Shown here: positions 24,969-34,545 of the stretch, piece after piece
How the letters are laid out: each line of letters begins with the position of its first letter
Position numbering within the stretch: position 1 is the first letter of the stretch
DNA from: Rhodospirillaceae bacterium
GTDB lineage: Bacteria > Pseudomonadota > Alphaproteobacteria > GCA-2731375
DNA: 64,000 nucleotides
Direction of reading: 5' to 3'
Assembly (NCBI GenBank): GCA_018701215.1
Contig: JABIWH010000050.1
Coordinates: 372,001 to 436,000 of the forward strand
Made by a program: the position numbers and the translations under genes
The notes under the pieces: generated by a model
What the model was told of the DNA's origin: nothing
The model's input: the letters and a program-made list of their open reading frames with translations, nothing else
Databases searched by the model: none

Positions 24969-27332
24969 TCAAAGGGCAGCGATCTCCTGGCGCAGTTCGG
25001 CCAAAAGATCCGCGCTCATGCCCAGATGCATGGATTCCGCGTCCAAGATCGCGTTGAAAGCGCGCTTTTTCACCGCCCGCACATTGATGTCCTTGGCAGC
25101 GCCTTCCAACTCGGCGGAGGAGACAATGATGTCGATCAGACGTTCAGCCCCGTGCAGGCGGCCCCACAGATAGTCATTTTCCCGATGCCGGCGGCTGAAG
25201 AAGGCGGCAAAATGGCCCAGACCGACGCCCTTCAATATGGCTTCCTCACCGCCGCGACGCAGGCTATTGGCGTCATCGGGCGATATACGGTCGACGCGGA
25301 TTTCATCGAACTCCCCGACATCGCGCCACGACGTCACGGTAAAGGCCAATACATCCCAGAAAGCAAAACCAAGAAAACTGTGCAATAGCGCCCGTTGTGC
25401 TTCACCGGGCAATGCCGATTGGCTCGTCTGATCAAGTACATGATCAACCCGCTGGCCGATCCCGCTTAATCCGAAATCGTCGGCCACCAGACCAATCAGG
25501 GCACCGATATTGTCCTCCCGTCCCGCCTGAATGGCGGCGGCCATATCCCGGCAACGGCGGCTTAGTACAGCGGCGTCGCGGCAGCGGCGCAGCTCTTCCA
25601 GCAAATCATAGATACGGCGCTTGATTTGATCCAACGCCCCCGTGACATCGGTGGAGCGAAACGCGTCGTACATTTCGTTCAGGGCACGCACCACGAAGCG
25701 CAGCCGGCGGGCACGATAGTCCGCATCCAGGCCGCGCAGGAAGGCAGCCTGGGCCGCCTCATTGCCGCCGCCTCTGCGTGGATAAACTCCGGCCTCGTTG
25801 GCCCAGTTTCGCAAGCGCACGGTCCAGGCTGCAATGGCGGCCCGGTCCGGCCGGGTCAATGTCGCCTGGGCCAGGATCGTCGCCAGGCGCTCGATCACCG
25901 CATCGATCCGCAGGCGCAGATAGCCTTCATAGGCATAACCGGATCTTTCCGCCGCGAGGCGGCCGGCGGCGGCGCGCCATTCGGCGATGCTTTCCACATC
26001 CGCCCGCGGCGCCTCGCCGTCGCCGACGACTTCCGCCACCAGCTCGCCGATCTGCGGCATGGCGCTGTTCAGCACGGTCTTCAGGCGCCCGACCCGTACG
26101 TTGAAGCCATTGATCCAATCCAGCTCGTCCCGGATCGGCTCGTTGCGGGGAATATCTGAAAGCGCGCCCTTCAGGGTTCTAAGCATACTGGGCGCCCGGC
26201 GCGGGCCGCCAAAACTGGCATTGTCGGCCTGTTCGGGATTGGGGTCGATATAGACCAGCCGGCGGTCCACTTGACGATAGGCGGGGCGTTGCTTGATGGA
26301 TTCAATAGCCTGGGCAAAGGGTTTGTTATTGAGGACACTGCCATCGATGAAAGCGGTTTCCTCCGGCTTTTGACCCGCGGTGTCATAGGCTATGAAGTTA
26401 TTGCTTAAAAACTTCTCCCGGCCACTCCAACTGGCCTTGCGCCGGTCCAGCAGGCGGTCCACTTCGGAAATCCTTGCCGGCGGAAATGCGCCGGGAAAGG
26501 ACGAGGTCGCCCTTGCGGCAAAGACCAGGGCCGGCAGATCCGCGGCATCAAAATCCGTGGTCATGTTGCCAGCCGTGAAATAGCGGTGGCGAAAATGCAG
26601 CGTATGACGGTGCTCCCGCTCGGTGATCAGGGCCGGATCGTGCAGGGGGATGGATTGGCTGTAGCCAAAAAAATCGGTCAGGGTGACGTATAGGTCCAAC
26701 CACTGCCCGGGCGGCGTCAAGGAACCCCGAATATGACTACTCCCGCCACCCTTATTCGATGCCATCGCCGTCATGGCATCGAACAGCGCTTCACACAACG
26801 CATTGCCGCCAAAGGGCGGGCGAAACCAGCGCGACCGGATAAACAGGGATAGTTTTTCCCGCATCTCTTGATCGGGCGCCAGGCGGGCAATCTTGCGCTG
26901 TGCGAGGCCCCAGCGCAGCACCGGGCGCAGGAGCCATTTGCTCCACATGGACGCCCGGCGATCCGGGGCAAGCAACTTCGCGACATCCGCCCCATCCAGC
27001 CACATATCCCGCAATGGATCAAAAGCCAGATCCAAGGCCAGGGCGCGGGCCAGCAAGATACCATTGATTCCGCCGGCGGAGGCACCCGCGATGACATCGA
27101 CAACGATGTGCAGGTCCAGATGCCGGCCAATATCGCGCAACAGATCCAGATAGACCGCCTCGGTATCCGTGAAATCGCTGTTGGCGGCACGCCCGCCCGC
27201 CGCCACGCCGGCCTGGTGATCAGCCGAGGCCCGGACCAGTTTCAAAATCTCCTTGCTGACCCCATGCATGTATACGGCCAGCGAAACACCGCCGTAACAG
27301 ACCAGCGCCAAACGTAATTCCTTTCCCCGCAT
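24969..27332 (-). CDS. Large patatin-like phospholipase (DUF3376-type)
   Basis: 787 residues, far longer than plain patatins. The serine lies in GASAGGING (S85), preceded by the CYGGVSLAVYMHG oxyanion-type segment. The dyad aspartate lies in FIDGSVLNNKPF near residue 330. The C-terminal half is helical and shows no second catalytic motif; this layout fits the patatin-related TIGR03607/DUF3376 group. It probably hydrolyses a lipid ester. It is 6 bp after the carboxyltransferase gene, inside an acyl-CoA operon, where it might release acyl groups for the downstream enzymes. This role is inferred from position only. Confidence 0.85.
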   Translation of the reverse strand: MRGKELRLALVCYGGVSLAVYMHGVSKEILKLVRASADHQAGVAAGGRAANSDFTDTEAVYLDLLRDIGRHLDLHIVVDVIAGASAGGINGILLARALALDLAFDPLRDMWLDGADVAKLLAPDRRASMWSKWLLRPVLRWGLAQRKIARLAPDQEMREKLSLFIRSRWFRPPFGGNALCEALFDAMTAMASNKGGGSSHIRGSLTPPGQWLDLYVTLTDFFGYSQSIPLHDPALITEREHRHTLHFRHRYFTAGNMTTDFDAADLPALVFAARATSSFPGAFPPARISEVDRLLDRRKASWSGREKFLSNNFIAYDTAGQKPEETAFIDGSVLNNKPFAQAIESIKQRPAYRQVDRRLVYIDPNPEQADNASFGGPRRAPSMLRTLKGALSDIPRNEPIRDELDWINGFNVRVGRLKTVLNSAMPQIGELVAEVVGDGEAPRADVESIAEWRAAAGRLAAERSGYAYEGYLRLRIDAVIERLATILAQATLTRPDRAAIAAWTVRLRNWANEAGVYPRRGGGNEAAQAAFLRGLDADYRARRLRFVVRALNEMYDAFRSTDVTGALDQIKRRIYDLLEELRRCRDAAVLSRRCRDMAAAIQAGREDNIGALIGLVADDFGLSGIGQRVDHVLDQTSQSALPGEAQRALLHSFLGFAFWDVLAFTVTSWRDVGEFDEIRVDRISPDDANSLRRGGEEAILKGVGLGHFAAFFSRRHRENDYLWGRLHGAERLIDIIVSSAELEGAAKDINVRAVKKRAFNAILDAESMHLGMSADLLAELRQEIAAL

Positions 27333-27338
27333 TGCTAA

Positions 27339-28916
27339 TTAGGGCCGGATACCGAAATGCCGTGGGCCCAGCAGCTGCGGCAACAGGGGCTGCACCAGCT
27401 TGATCCACTCGCACAGCATGGGCCGGGTTTCACGCGGATCGATCAATTCATGGAAACTGTAGGATTCCGAACGTGGGAACGGCGACAGCCGCGCCGCCAG
27501 TTCATCCTCCAACTCCCTGCGCCGGGCTTCCGGATCATCAGCGGCGGCAATCTCGCGGCCAAAGGCCACCGCGACGCCGCCTTCAAGCGGCAGGGCGCCC
27601 ATCTCGGCCGAGGGCCAGGCCAGGACATAGGCATCGGGGCCATAATGGGCCGCCGCCGCGACACCATAGTTCTTGCGCACCAGGACAGAGGCCCAGGGTG
27701 CGGAATAGTTCGCCGCCGCCAGCACGGCGGAGGTGCCATAGCGGATTGCGCCGCCGCTCTCCGCCTCCGGCCCGATCATGAAGCCGGGTTCATCGATCAA
27801 CGAAATCATGGGCAGATGAAAGGTGTCGCAGATCTCGATAAAGCGGCGGACTTTCTGGGCGCCCTCGGAGGTCATGGCGCCGGCATAGAAACGGCCATCG
27901 TTGGTCAGAATGCCAACGCTCTGCCCGTTCATCCGCGCCAGGCCGGTAACCTGGCCGGGGCCGTATTTGCGCCCCATCTCGAAAAACGAACCCTTGTCGA
28001 CCACCGCGTCAATCAGCTTGCGGACATCAAAGGCCTTGCGCCGGTTGCGGGGAATGATATTGGCCAGTTTGTCCTCGGCCCGGTCAGGGGGATCGCCGCT
28101 ATCAACGATAGGCGCCAATTCCCAGACATTTTGCGGCATGTAGCTTAGGAATTGGCGGATCTGGATCAAGGCCTCGGCCTCGTCGGCGGCTACGGCATCG
28201 ACCACGCCGTTGGCGGCATGCACATCCGCCCCGCCAAGTTCCTCCTTGGTCAGATCGACACCCAGGGCACGTTTTACCACCGCGGGGCCGGCAATCAGGA
28301 TCTGTGCCGTATCCCGGCTCATGGTGACAAAATGCGAGGCCACCAAACGTGCTGCGGGCAGACCCGCGACCGGCCCCAGGGCGGCAGAGGCGACGGGCAC
28401 CATGGCCATGGCCTCGCCCACGGATTTAAAGCGGGGTTGCGAGGCGGCGCTGTCGCCGACCGGGCCGCCGCCGCCGCGGCCTTTCTTGCCCGCCGCGCCC
28501 AGGACCGAGCCGCCGCCGCCTTCATGCAAACGCACCAGGGGCACCTTGTAACGGCAGGCCAGTTCCTCGGTATAGACGCTCTTGCGCAGGCCCGCGACCG
28601 TGGGAGAGCCACCACCGATAGTGAAATCCTCGCCACCAACAATGATCGGACGCTCGTCCACTTGGGCGAAGCCGAGGATGAAGTTGCCCGGTGTAAAACC
28701 TGTCAGGTTACCGTTCTCGTCCTTTTCCGCCCCGCCGGCACCCATGCCGGTTTCCTTGAAGCTGCCCGGATCGATCAAACCATCAATGCGCTCGCGCAAG
28801 GTCATGCGTCCCTTGGCGTGATGGCGGGCAACAGCCTCCGGACCGCCATGCTGCTTGGCCATTTCGCGGCGTTGATGGATCTCCGCGATCTCTTTATCCC
28901 AGTTTTCCGAACTCAT
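27339..28916 (-). CDS. Acyl-CoA carboxylase carboxyltransferase (beta) subunit
   Basis: About 525 residues from ATG 28916. It has the two crotonase-like halves of the family, with GGEDFTIGGGSPT in the first and GPEAESGGAIRYGTSAVLAAA in the second. It transfers CO2 from carboxybiotin to an acyl-CoA such as propionyl-, methylcrotonyl- or geranyl-CoA. The biotin carboxylase/carrier subunit is not in the window, so its partner is encoded elsewhere. It leads a five-gene operon with patatin, hydratase, SDR and acyl-CoA dehydrogenase. It is divergent from the cbb3 oxidase genes across a 304-bp gap. Confidence 0.9.
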   Translation of the reverse strand: MSSENWDKEIAEIHQRREMAKQHGGPEAVARHHAKGRMTLRERIDGLIDPGSFKETGMGAGGAEKDENGNLTGFTPGNFILGFAQVDERPIIVGGEDFTIGGGSPTVAGLRKSVYTEELACRYKVPLVRLHEGGGGSVLGAAGKKGRGGGGPVGDSAASQPRFKSVGEAMAMVPVASAALGPVAGLPAARLVASHFVTMSRDTAQILIAGPAVVKRALGVDLTKEELGGADVHAANGVVDAVAADEAEALIQIRQFLSYMPQNVWELAPIVDSGDPPDRAEDKLANIIPRNRRKAFDVRKLIDAVVDKGSFFEMGRKYGPGQVTGLARMNGQSVGILTNDGRFYAGAMTSEGAQKVRRFIEICDTFHLPMISLIDEPGFMIGPEAESGGAIRYGTSAVLAAANYSAPWASVLVRKNYGVAAAAHYGPDAYVLAWPSAEMGALPLEGGVAVAFGREIAAADDPEARRRELEDELAARLSPFPRSESYSFHELIDPRETRPMLCEWIKLVQPLLPQLLGPRHFGIRP

Positions 28917-29220
28917 GGATCGGTGAACTCCCGTGTGATTCAGTTGCGCGCATGGTACAGCGGCAATGGGTTCGGATGCCACAATCCGTTACAATGGCCG
29001 TCAACTAATTGCATGCGGCCACTTCGCGTGGCGCCAGGCCGGCAACACGCGTATCGCGACGCTAACGAAATAGCAATAAAGACCCGGTTTGATTGCGATA
29101 GCGACAGTTTGCCACATTCGAATTCTGAATTTTCCGTATCGCAAAAATGCGGTATTGCAGTTACAAAGCGGGACGTAGTTGGTTGATGCAAAAACGCATC
29201 CAGCGCGTGGGGAACCATTG
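28917..29220. other. Divergent intergenic region between carboxyltransferase and ccoN
   Basis: This 304-bp gap has no coding sequence that I can support. It contains weak dyads (for example GATGC/GCATC near 29184 and a TATCGC/GCGGTA pair near 29140) and a half-matching FNR-like site TTGATTGCGATAGC at 29089-29102. The oxidase promoter presumably lies here, but no full consensus stands out. Confidence 0.4.
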
Positions 29221-30819
29221 ATGCATATTCTATCCATGTTGATCTTGGCGCTTGGCGCCGCAGCAACGCTGTTGCTTGCCATCCAGGCCAGTGACGCCGT
29301 GATGAGTTTTCACGCCGGTCTGATGGCGTTGTTCTTCGTCGTCGGCATCGTGCTGGTGCAGAAGCGGCGAAATAACCTGACCAATACGGACGGCTATGAA
29401 GACGGCATCATCCGTGCCGGCGCGATCGCCTCCACCTTTTGGGGCGTCGTCGGGTTCCTGGTTGGCTTGGTTATTGCCTTGCAATTGGCTTTCCCCGTAC
29501 TGAATTTCGATCTGCCCTGGACCAATTTTGGCCGTTTGCGGCCGTTGCATACCTCAGCCGTGATTTTCGCCTTCGGCGGCAACATCCTGCTGATGACCTC
29601 GTTCCACGTGGTACAGCGCACCTGTCAGGCGCGCCTTGCCGGTGGCTGGGCGCCGTGGTTCGTCTTTTGGGGCTATCAGCTGTTCATTGTCATGGCGGCA
29701 ACGGGCTATGTCCTGGGCGTCACCCAGTCAAAGGAATATGCCGAGCCGGAATGGTATGTGGATCTGTGGCTGACCTTGGTGTGGGTGGTTTATCTCCTGG
29801 TCTTCCTGGGTACGTTGTGGAAGCGGCGGGAGCCTCATATCTATGTGGCCAACTGGTTCTATCTGGCCTTCATCGTCACCGTGGCGATGCTGCATATCAT
29901 CAACAACCTGGCCATTCCGATCAGCTGGACGGGCACCCGCTCCTATGTGATCTGGGGCGGCGTCCAGGACGCGCTGACCCAGTGGTGGTACGGCCATAAC
30001 GCCGTCGGCTTTTTCCTGACCGCCGGGTTCCTGGCGATCATGTACTATTACGTGCCGAAACGGGCGGAGCGGCCGGTTTATTCCTACCGCCTGTCCATCG
30101 TGCATTTCTGGTCGCTGATCTTTCTTTACATCTGGGCCGGGCCGCATCATTTGCATTATACCGCCCTGCCCGAATGGTCGCAGACCCTGGGCATGACCTT
30201 TTCCATCATGCTGTGGATGCCGTCCTGGGGTGGCATGATCAACGGCCTGATGACCCTGTCAGGGGCCTGGGACAAGCTGCGCACTGATCCTGTGTTGCGC
30301 ATGATGGTGGTTTCCGTCGCCTTCTACGGCATGAGCACATTCGAAGGCCCGCTGATGTCGATCAAGGAAGTCAATGCCTTGAGCCACTACACGGACTGGA
30401 CCATCGGGCACGTGCATTCCGGCGCCTTGGGCTGGGTCGCCTTTGTCTCCTTCGGGGCGCTCTATCATATCGTGCCGATCATGTGGGGGCGGCAGCGCTT
30501 GTACTCCCTGAAACTGGTCAACATGCATTTCTGGGTCGCCACCCTTGGCATCGTGCTCTACATCACGGCGATGTGGGTATCGGGCATCCTGCAAGGCCTG
30601 ATGTGGCGCGCCTATGATCAACTCGGCTTCCTGGAATATTCCTTCGTCGAGACGGTGGAGGCGATGCATCCATTCTATGTCATCCGCGCCTTGGGCGGCT
30701 TGCTGTTCGTGCTTGGCTCGTTCGTCATGGCCTATAATTTGTGGCGTACCATGCGTGGCGATCTACGGATTGAAGCGGCACCTATTGGATCAACCAACCC
30801 CGTGGGAGCCGCATCATGA
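29221..30819 (+). CDS. ccoN: cbb3-type cytochrome c oxidase subunit I
   Basis: 532 residues with about twelve membrane helices. The low-spin heme histidine is in HTSAVIFAFGGNILLM, and the active-site region is GHVHSGALGWVAFVSF followed by LYHIVP. CcoN holds heme b and the heme b3-CuB site that reduces oxygen at low concentrations. The ATG at 29221 has a GGGGA ribosome site; the frame extends upstream only through a TTG. It overlaps ccoO by 4 bp (ATGA), and the following genes encode the rest of the complex and its assembly factors. Confidence 0.97.
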   Translation: MHILSMLILALGAAATLLLAIQASDAVMSFHAGLMALFFVVGIVLVQKRRNNLTNTDGYEDGIIRAGAIASTFWGVVGFLVGLVIALQLAFPVLNFDLPWTNFGRLRPLHTSAVIFAFGGNILLMTSFHVVQRTCQARLAGGWAPWFVFWGYQLFIVMAATGYVLGVTQSKEYAEPEWYVDLWLTLVWVVYLLVFLGTLWKRREPHIYVANWFYLAFIVTVAMLHIINNLAIPISWTGTRSYVIWGGVQDALTQWWYGHNAVGFFLTAGFLAIMYYYVPKRAERPVYSYRLSIVHFWSLIFLYIWAGPHHLHYTALPEWSQTLGMTFSIMLWMPSWGGMINGLMTLSGAWDKLRTDPVLRMMVVSVAFYGMSTFEGPLMSIKEVNALSHYTDWTIGHVHSGALGWVAFVSFGALYHIVPIMWGRQRLYSLKLVNMHFWVATLGIVLYITAMWVSGILQGLMWRAYDQLGFLEYSFVETVEAMHPFYVIRALGGLLFVLGSFVMAYNLWRTMRGDLRIEAAPIGSTNPVGAAS

Positions 30820-31544
30820 TCAAGCACGCGGTATTCGAAAAGAACTCAATCCTGCTCACCGTTGGTATCCTGATCGTGGTGGCGATCGGCGGCATCGTCG
30901 AACTGGCGCCGCTGTTCTATCTGGAAAGCACGATCGAGGAAGTGGAAGGCATGCGCCCCTACACTCCGTTGGAGCTGGCCGGGCGTGACATCTATGTTCG
31001 CGAGGGCTGCTACAATTGCCACAGCCAGATGGTCCGCCCCCTGCGGGACGAGGCTGAACGCTATGGCCACTACAGCCTGGCGGCGGAAAGCATGTACGAT
31101 CATCCGTTCCAGTGGGGCTCGAAACGCACGGGCCCGGATTTAGCCCGTGTCGGCGGGCGCTATTCCGACGAATGGCATGTCGCACATATGGTCAATCCAC
31201 GGGCGGTGGTGCCGGAATCCATCATGCCGGGCTATCCATTCCTGGCCACGACAGCCCTGGATACGTCGGACATTGTGGATCATCTGAAAGCCAATCAAAT
31301 CGTCGGCGTACCCTATAGCGACGAAATGATCGCCAGCGCGGCGGCGGATCTGGCCGCCCAGGTTGATCCCGACAGTGACGATTTGGACGCCATGATGGCG
31401 CGTTACCCAAAGGCACAGGCACGGGACTTCGACGGCAATCCGGCGATGATCTCGGAACTGGATGCCCTCGTCGCCTATATGCAGATGCTGGGCACCCTGG
31501 TCGACTTCGGCACCTACAAGGCCGAAGGCGAGAACCTAAGATAG
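30816..31544 (+). CDS. ccoO: cbb3 oxidase mono-heme cytochrome c subunit II
   Basis: 242 residues. An N-terminal membrane anchor is followed by a single heme c site at C65-x-x-C68-H69 in REGCYNCHSQMVRP, the family signature. It passes electrons from CcoP to CcoN on the periplasmic side of the inner membrane. The start overlaps the ccoN stop, and ccoQ follows 14 bp after its stop. The length is near that of other alphaproteobacterial CcoO proteins. Confidence 0.97.
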   Translation: MIKHAVFEKNSILLTVGILIVVAIGGIVELAPLFYLESTIEEVEGMRPYTPLELAGRDIYVREGCYNCHSQMVRPLRDEAERYGHYSLAAESMYDHPFQWGSKRTGPDLARVGGRYSDEWHVAHMVNPRAVVPESIMPGYPFLATTALDTSDIVDHLKANQIVGVPYSDEMIASAAADLAAQVDPDSDDLDAMMARYPKAQARDFDGNPAMISELDALVAYMQMLGTLVDFGTYKAEGENLR

Positions 31545-31558
31545 GAAGGGAGGATTCC

Positions 31559-31708
31559 ATGACCTATTCGGAAGCTTACGAATTCGCCCAGACCTATGGC
31601 CTGGTGTATCTGGTGTTGTTGTTTGTTGGCATGCTGATCTACGCCCTGTGGCCGGGCAACCGCCGGCGTTTTGACGACGCGTCCAAAATTCCGTTGCGGG
31701 AGGATTAA
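31559..31708 (+). CDS. ccoQ: cbb3 oxidase subunit CcoQ
   Basis: A 49-residue protein, short enough for automated calls to miss. It has one membrane helix (LVYLVLLFVGMLIYALWP) followed by a basic NRRR stretch and an acidic tail. CcoQ/FixQ stabilises the oxidase complex. A strong GGAAGGGAGG ribosome site precedes the ATG. It lies exactly between ccoO and ccoP, with 4 bp to the ccoP start, so the identity rests on position and topology. Confidence 0.9.
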   Translation: MTYSEAYEFAQTYGLVYLVLLFVGMLIYALWPGNRRRFDDASKIPLRED

Positions 31709-31712
31709 TCCC

Positions 31713-32576
31713 ATGAGCGAAAAGAAAATTGACGAAGTCAGCGGCATGGAAACCACCGGCCATGATTGGGACGGTATCGGCGAGCTGAATTCACCCCTGC
31801 CCCGCTGGTGGGTTTGGACTTATTATCTGACGATCCTATGGGCCATCGGCTATTGGATTGCCATGCCGGCGTGGCCCTTGGTCTCGGACTATACCCGCGG
31901 CATGCTGGGCTATTCGCAACGGGCCCAACTGTCCGATCAGATCGCCGCCGTCAAGGCCGGCCAGGCCGAGCTGATCGCCAGAACGGCAAAGGCCAGCGTA
32001 GCGGACATCAAGGGCAATGCGGAATTGCTGGAGTTTGCCCTTGCCGGCGGACGCTCGGCCTATGCGGTGAATTGTGTGCAATGCCATGGCTCTGGCGCCT
32101 CGGGTGCCAGCGGCTATCCCAATTTGAACGACGATGACTGGCTGTGGGGCGGTACGGTGGAGCAAATCCAAGCCACCATTCAATACGGCATCCGCTCCGA
32201 ACATGACGAGACCCGCGCCAACGAGATGCCGGCCTTTGGCCGCGACGAAATCCTCAATCCGCAACAGGTCGACGAGGTTTCCGATTACGTCATGGCGCTG
32301 TCGCAGAACCCGGACCTTGCCAAAACCCTGCCCGGCAAGGCGCTGTACAAGGAATACTGCGTCGATTGTCACGGTGCAGGCGGCATGGGCAATCAGGAGC
32401 TGGGTGCGCCGAAATTAAGTGACGGCATCTGGTTGCACGAAGGCGGCAAGCCGGTGGTTGTGGACGTTATCACCAACAGCCGGTCCGGCATGATGCCCGC
32501 CTGGGTTAACCGCCTGGATGCCGTCACCGTCAAGCAACTGGCTGTCTACGTCCACTCCCTGGGCGGCGGAAAGTAG
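31713..32576 (+). CDS. ccoP: cbb3 oxidase di-heme cytochrome c subunit III
   Basis: 287 residues. The N-terminal part has a membrane anchor after the GELNSPLPRWW segment shared by CcoP proteins. It then has two c-type heme sites, C121-VQ-C124-H and C216-VD-C219-H. CcoP takes electrons from soluble cytochrome c. The frame is open upstream to 31671, but this overlaps ccoQ; the ATG at 31713, just after the ccoQ stop and its GGGAGGA ribosome site, is correct. It is followed by ccoG. Confidence 0.97.
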   Translation: MSEKKIDEVSGMETTGHDWDGIGELNSPLPRWWVWTYYLTILWAIGYWIAMPAWPLVSDYTRGMLGYSQRAQLSDQIAAVKAGQAELIARTAKASVADIKGNAELLEFALAGGRSAYAVNCVQCHGSGASGASGYPNLNDDDWLWGGTVEQIQATIQYGIRSEHDETRANEMPAFGRDEILNPQQVDEVSDYVMALSQNPDLAKTLPGKALYKEYCVDCHGAGGMGNQELGAPKLSDGIWLHEGGKPVVVDVITNSRSGMMPAWVNRLDAVTVKQLAVYVHSLGGGK

Positions 32577-32587
32577 CGGTGTGAGCC

Positions 32588-34066
32588 GTGACAACGGCAG
32601 AGCAAAAGGAGACGCCGCTCGATAATATCGAGAGCGTGGAAACGGTCGACGTCGAGGCGCTGAATACCAGGGTCACGGGCGCGCTCTACAAGAAGCGGGA
32701 GAAAATTTTCCCGCGCCGGGTGCGGGGAACATTTCGCAGCCTGAAATGGCTGGTCATGACCATTACCCTGGCGATCTATTATCTGACCCCTTGGTTGCGC
32801 TGGGACCGCGGTGGGGAGGCGCCGGATCAGGCCATTCTGATCGATATACCGGCCCGGCGGTTCTATTTCTTTTTCATCGAAATCTGGCCCCAGGAGATCT
32901 ACTACATCACTGGCATTCTGGTGATCGCCGCCCTGGCGCTGTTTTTGTTCACCTCGGTTGCCGGCCGCATCTGGTGCGGTTATTCCTGTCCGCAGACAGT
33001 CTGGGTTGATCTGTTTCTGATCATCGAACGTTTTATCGAAGGCGACCGCAACGCCCGGATACGGCTTGAAAAGGCGCGTTGGAGCCTGTCTAAGATCGCC
33101 AAGCGTGTTGCCAAGCATGCGATCTGGCTGGTCATCGCGACCCTTACGGGGGGCGCCTGGGTCTTCTATTTCGCCGATGCACCGACATTGCTGGTGGATC
33201 TGTTCACTCTGCAGGCAGACGAAATCGCCTATATCACGGTTGCCGTACTGACCGCGACCACCTACACCTTTGGCGGCATGGCGCGGGAGCAGGTCTGCAC
33301 TTATATGTGCCCCTGGCCGCGTATTCAGTCGGCCATGATCGATGAAGAATCCCTGATTATCTCGTACCAAAAGCATCGCGGAGAGCCGAGAGGCAGAGGC
33401 GCCCGCCGAGAGGGCTTGGGCGATTGTGTCAGCTGCAATCAATGCGTCGTGGTCTGCCCCATGGGCATTGATATTCGGGACGGCATGCAACTGGAATGCA
33501 TCTCGTGTGCCCTCTGTGTCGATGCCTGCAATGGCATCATGGACAAGACCGGCAAGCCGCGCGGCCTGATCGGTTATAATATTCTGGCCAACTTGGATAC
33601 CGGCAACGCGCTGCAACGCGGCCGGCTGCGCTTGTTGCGCCCGCGAACCATCATGTACGGCGGCCTGATCGCTGTCGTCGGCGCTATCATGCTGGCGGCC
33701 TTGGTCAGCCGCCCGACGCTGGAACTCAACCTTCAAAGAGACCGCAATCCGCTGTTCGTATCATTGTCCAACGGTGATATTCGCAACGGCTACACCCTGA
33801 AGATCCTCAACAAAATTCATCAGACACGACATTACCGCCTGCAACTCGACGGCCTGCCCGGCGCAACGGTGAAAGTCATTGGCCGGGATGATGGCGCCGC
33901 GCGGTTCACGGTCAAGGCGGACCGGCTGGCCTCTTTCCGGGTTCTGATTTCCACCGCCAAGGCAAACCTGAAATCGGAAACCACGGACATCACCTTGCGC
34001 ATCCTGGATCAGGCGGATGGCACCTCAGCCGGCAATGACACTGTTTTTCGGGGGCCGCATAAATGA
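32588..34066 (+). CDS. ccoG: cbb3 oxidase accessory protein, iron-sulfur CcoG
   Basis: 492 residues from a GTG start. Several membrane segments surround cysteine-rich motifs: WCGYSCPQTVW, then CVSCNQCVVVCPMGID and CISCALCVDAC, the two [4Fe-4S] patterns of the FixG/CcoG family. The C-terminal third is a periplasmic immunoglobulin-like domain (LELNLQRDRNPLFV onward). CcoG is implicated in copper handling during CcoN maturation, as a cupric reductase. The ccoH start overlaps its stop. Confidence 0.95.
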   Translation: MTTAEQKETPLDNIESVETVDVEALNTRVTGALYKKREKIFPRRVRGTFRSLKWLVMTITLAIYYLTPWLRWDRGGEAPDQAILIDIPARRFYFFFIEIWPQEIYYITGILVIAALALFLFTSVAGRIWCGYSCPQTVWVDLFLIIERFIEGDRNARIRLEKARWSLSKIAKRVAKHAIWLVIATLTGGAWVFYFADAPTLLVDLFTLQADEIAYITVAVLTATTYTFGGMAREQVCTYMCPWPRIQSAMIDEESLIISYQKHRGEPRGRGARREGLGDCVSCNQCVVVCPMGIDIRDGMQLECISCALCVDACNGIMDKTGKPRGLIGYNILANLDTGNALQRGRLRLLRPRTIMYGGLIAVVGAIMLAALVSRPTLELNLQRDRNPLFVSLSNGDIRNGYTLKILNKIHQTRHYRLQLDGLPGATVKVIGRDDGAARFTVKADRLASFRVLISTAKANLKSETTDITLRILDQADGTSAGNDTVFRGPHK

Positions 34067-34545
34067 GCGGGCGTGAAATCACGGGACGCAAGGTCTTGGC
34101 CATGCTGCTGGGTTTCTTTGCGCTGATCGTGGCGGTCAACGGTGTTTTCATCTATTTCGCGCTGGACAGTTTTAGCGGCCTATCGACGCAAAACGCCTAT
34201 GTGAAAGGGCTGAACTACAACCGCACCCTGGCCCAGAACCGGGCACAGAAAGCAACCGGTCTGCAGATTACCGCCACCGCCTCGCAGCCGGGACAGGCGG
34301 TTGTTCTCGACGTCGTGGTCAAGGACCGCCACGGCAAACCCATCGAGAACCTGACCCTGTCTGGCCAGCTGCGCCGGCCCACTCATGAAGGCGAGGACCT
34401 GCCCCTGGAGTTCCAGGCCATGGGCGCGGGCAGCTACCGTGCGACCGCCACACCGGAGGCCTTGGGGCAATGGGATCTGCGGTTGTTGGCGCAAGTCGCG
34501 GACGCGGACGACTATCGCTGGGAGAAGCGGCTATGGCTGAAATAG
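34063..34545 (+). CDS. ccoH: cbb3 oxidase assembly protein CcoH/FixH
   Basis: 160 residues. A single N-terminal membrane helix (VLAMLLGFFALIVAVNGVFIY) leads into a periplasmic domain with the FixH features SGLSTQNAYVKGLNYN and a closing WDLRLLAQV. CcoH helps assemble the oxidase. ATGA overlap with ccoG at its start and a 13-bp overlap with ccoI at its end show translational coupling. The order G-H-I-S is the standard one. Confidence 0.93.
   Translation: MSGREITGRKVLAMLLGFFALIVAVNGVFIYFALDSFSGLSTQNAYVKGLNYNRTLAQNRAQKATGLQITATASQPGQAVVLDVVVKDRHGKPIENLTLSGQLRRPTHEGEDLPLEFQAMGAGSYRATATPEALGQWDLRLLAQVADADDYRWEKRLWLK

Noticed and set aside
29089..29102. FNR box upstream of ccoN (TTGATTGCGATAGC)
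   Set aside because: Only the left half-site matches the consensus; the right half reads ATAGC, so it is too weak to call.
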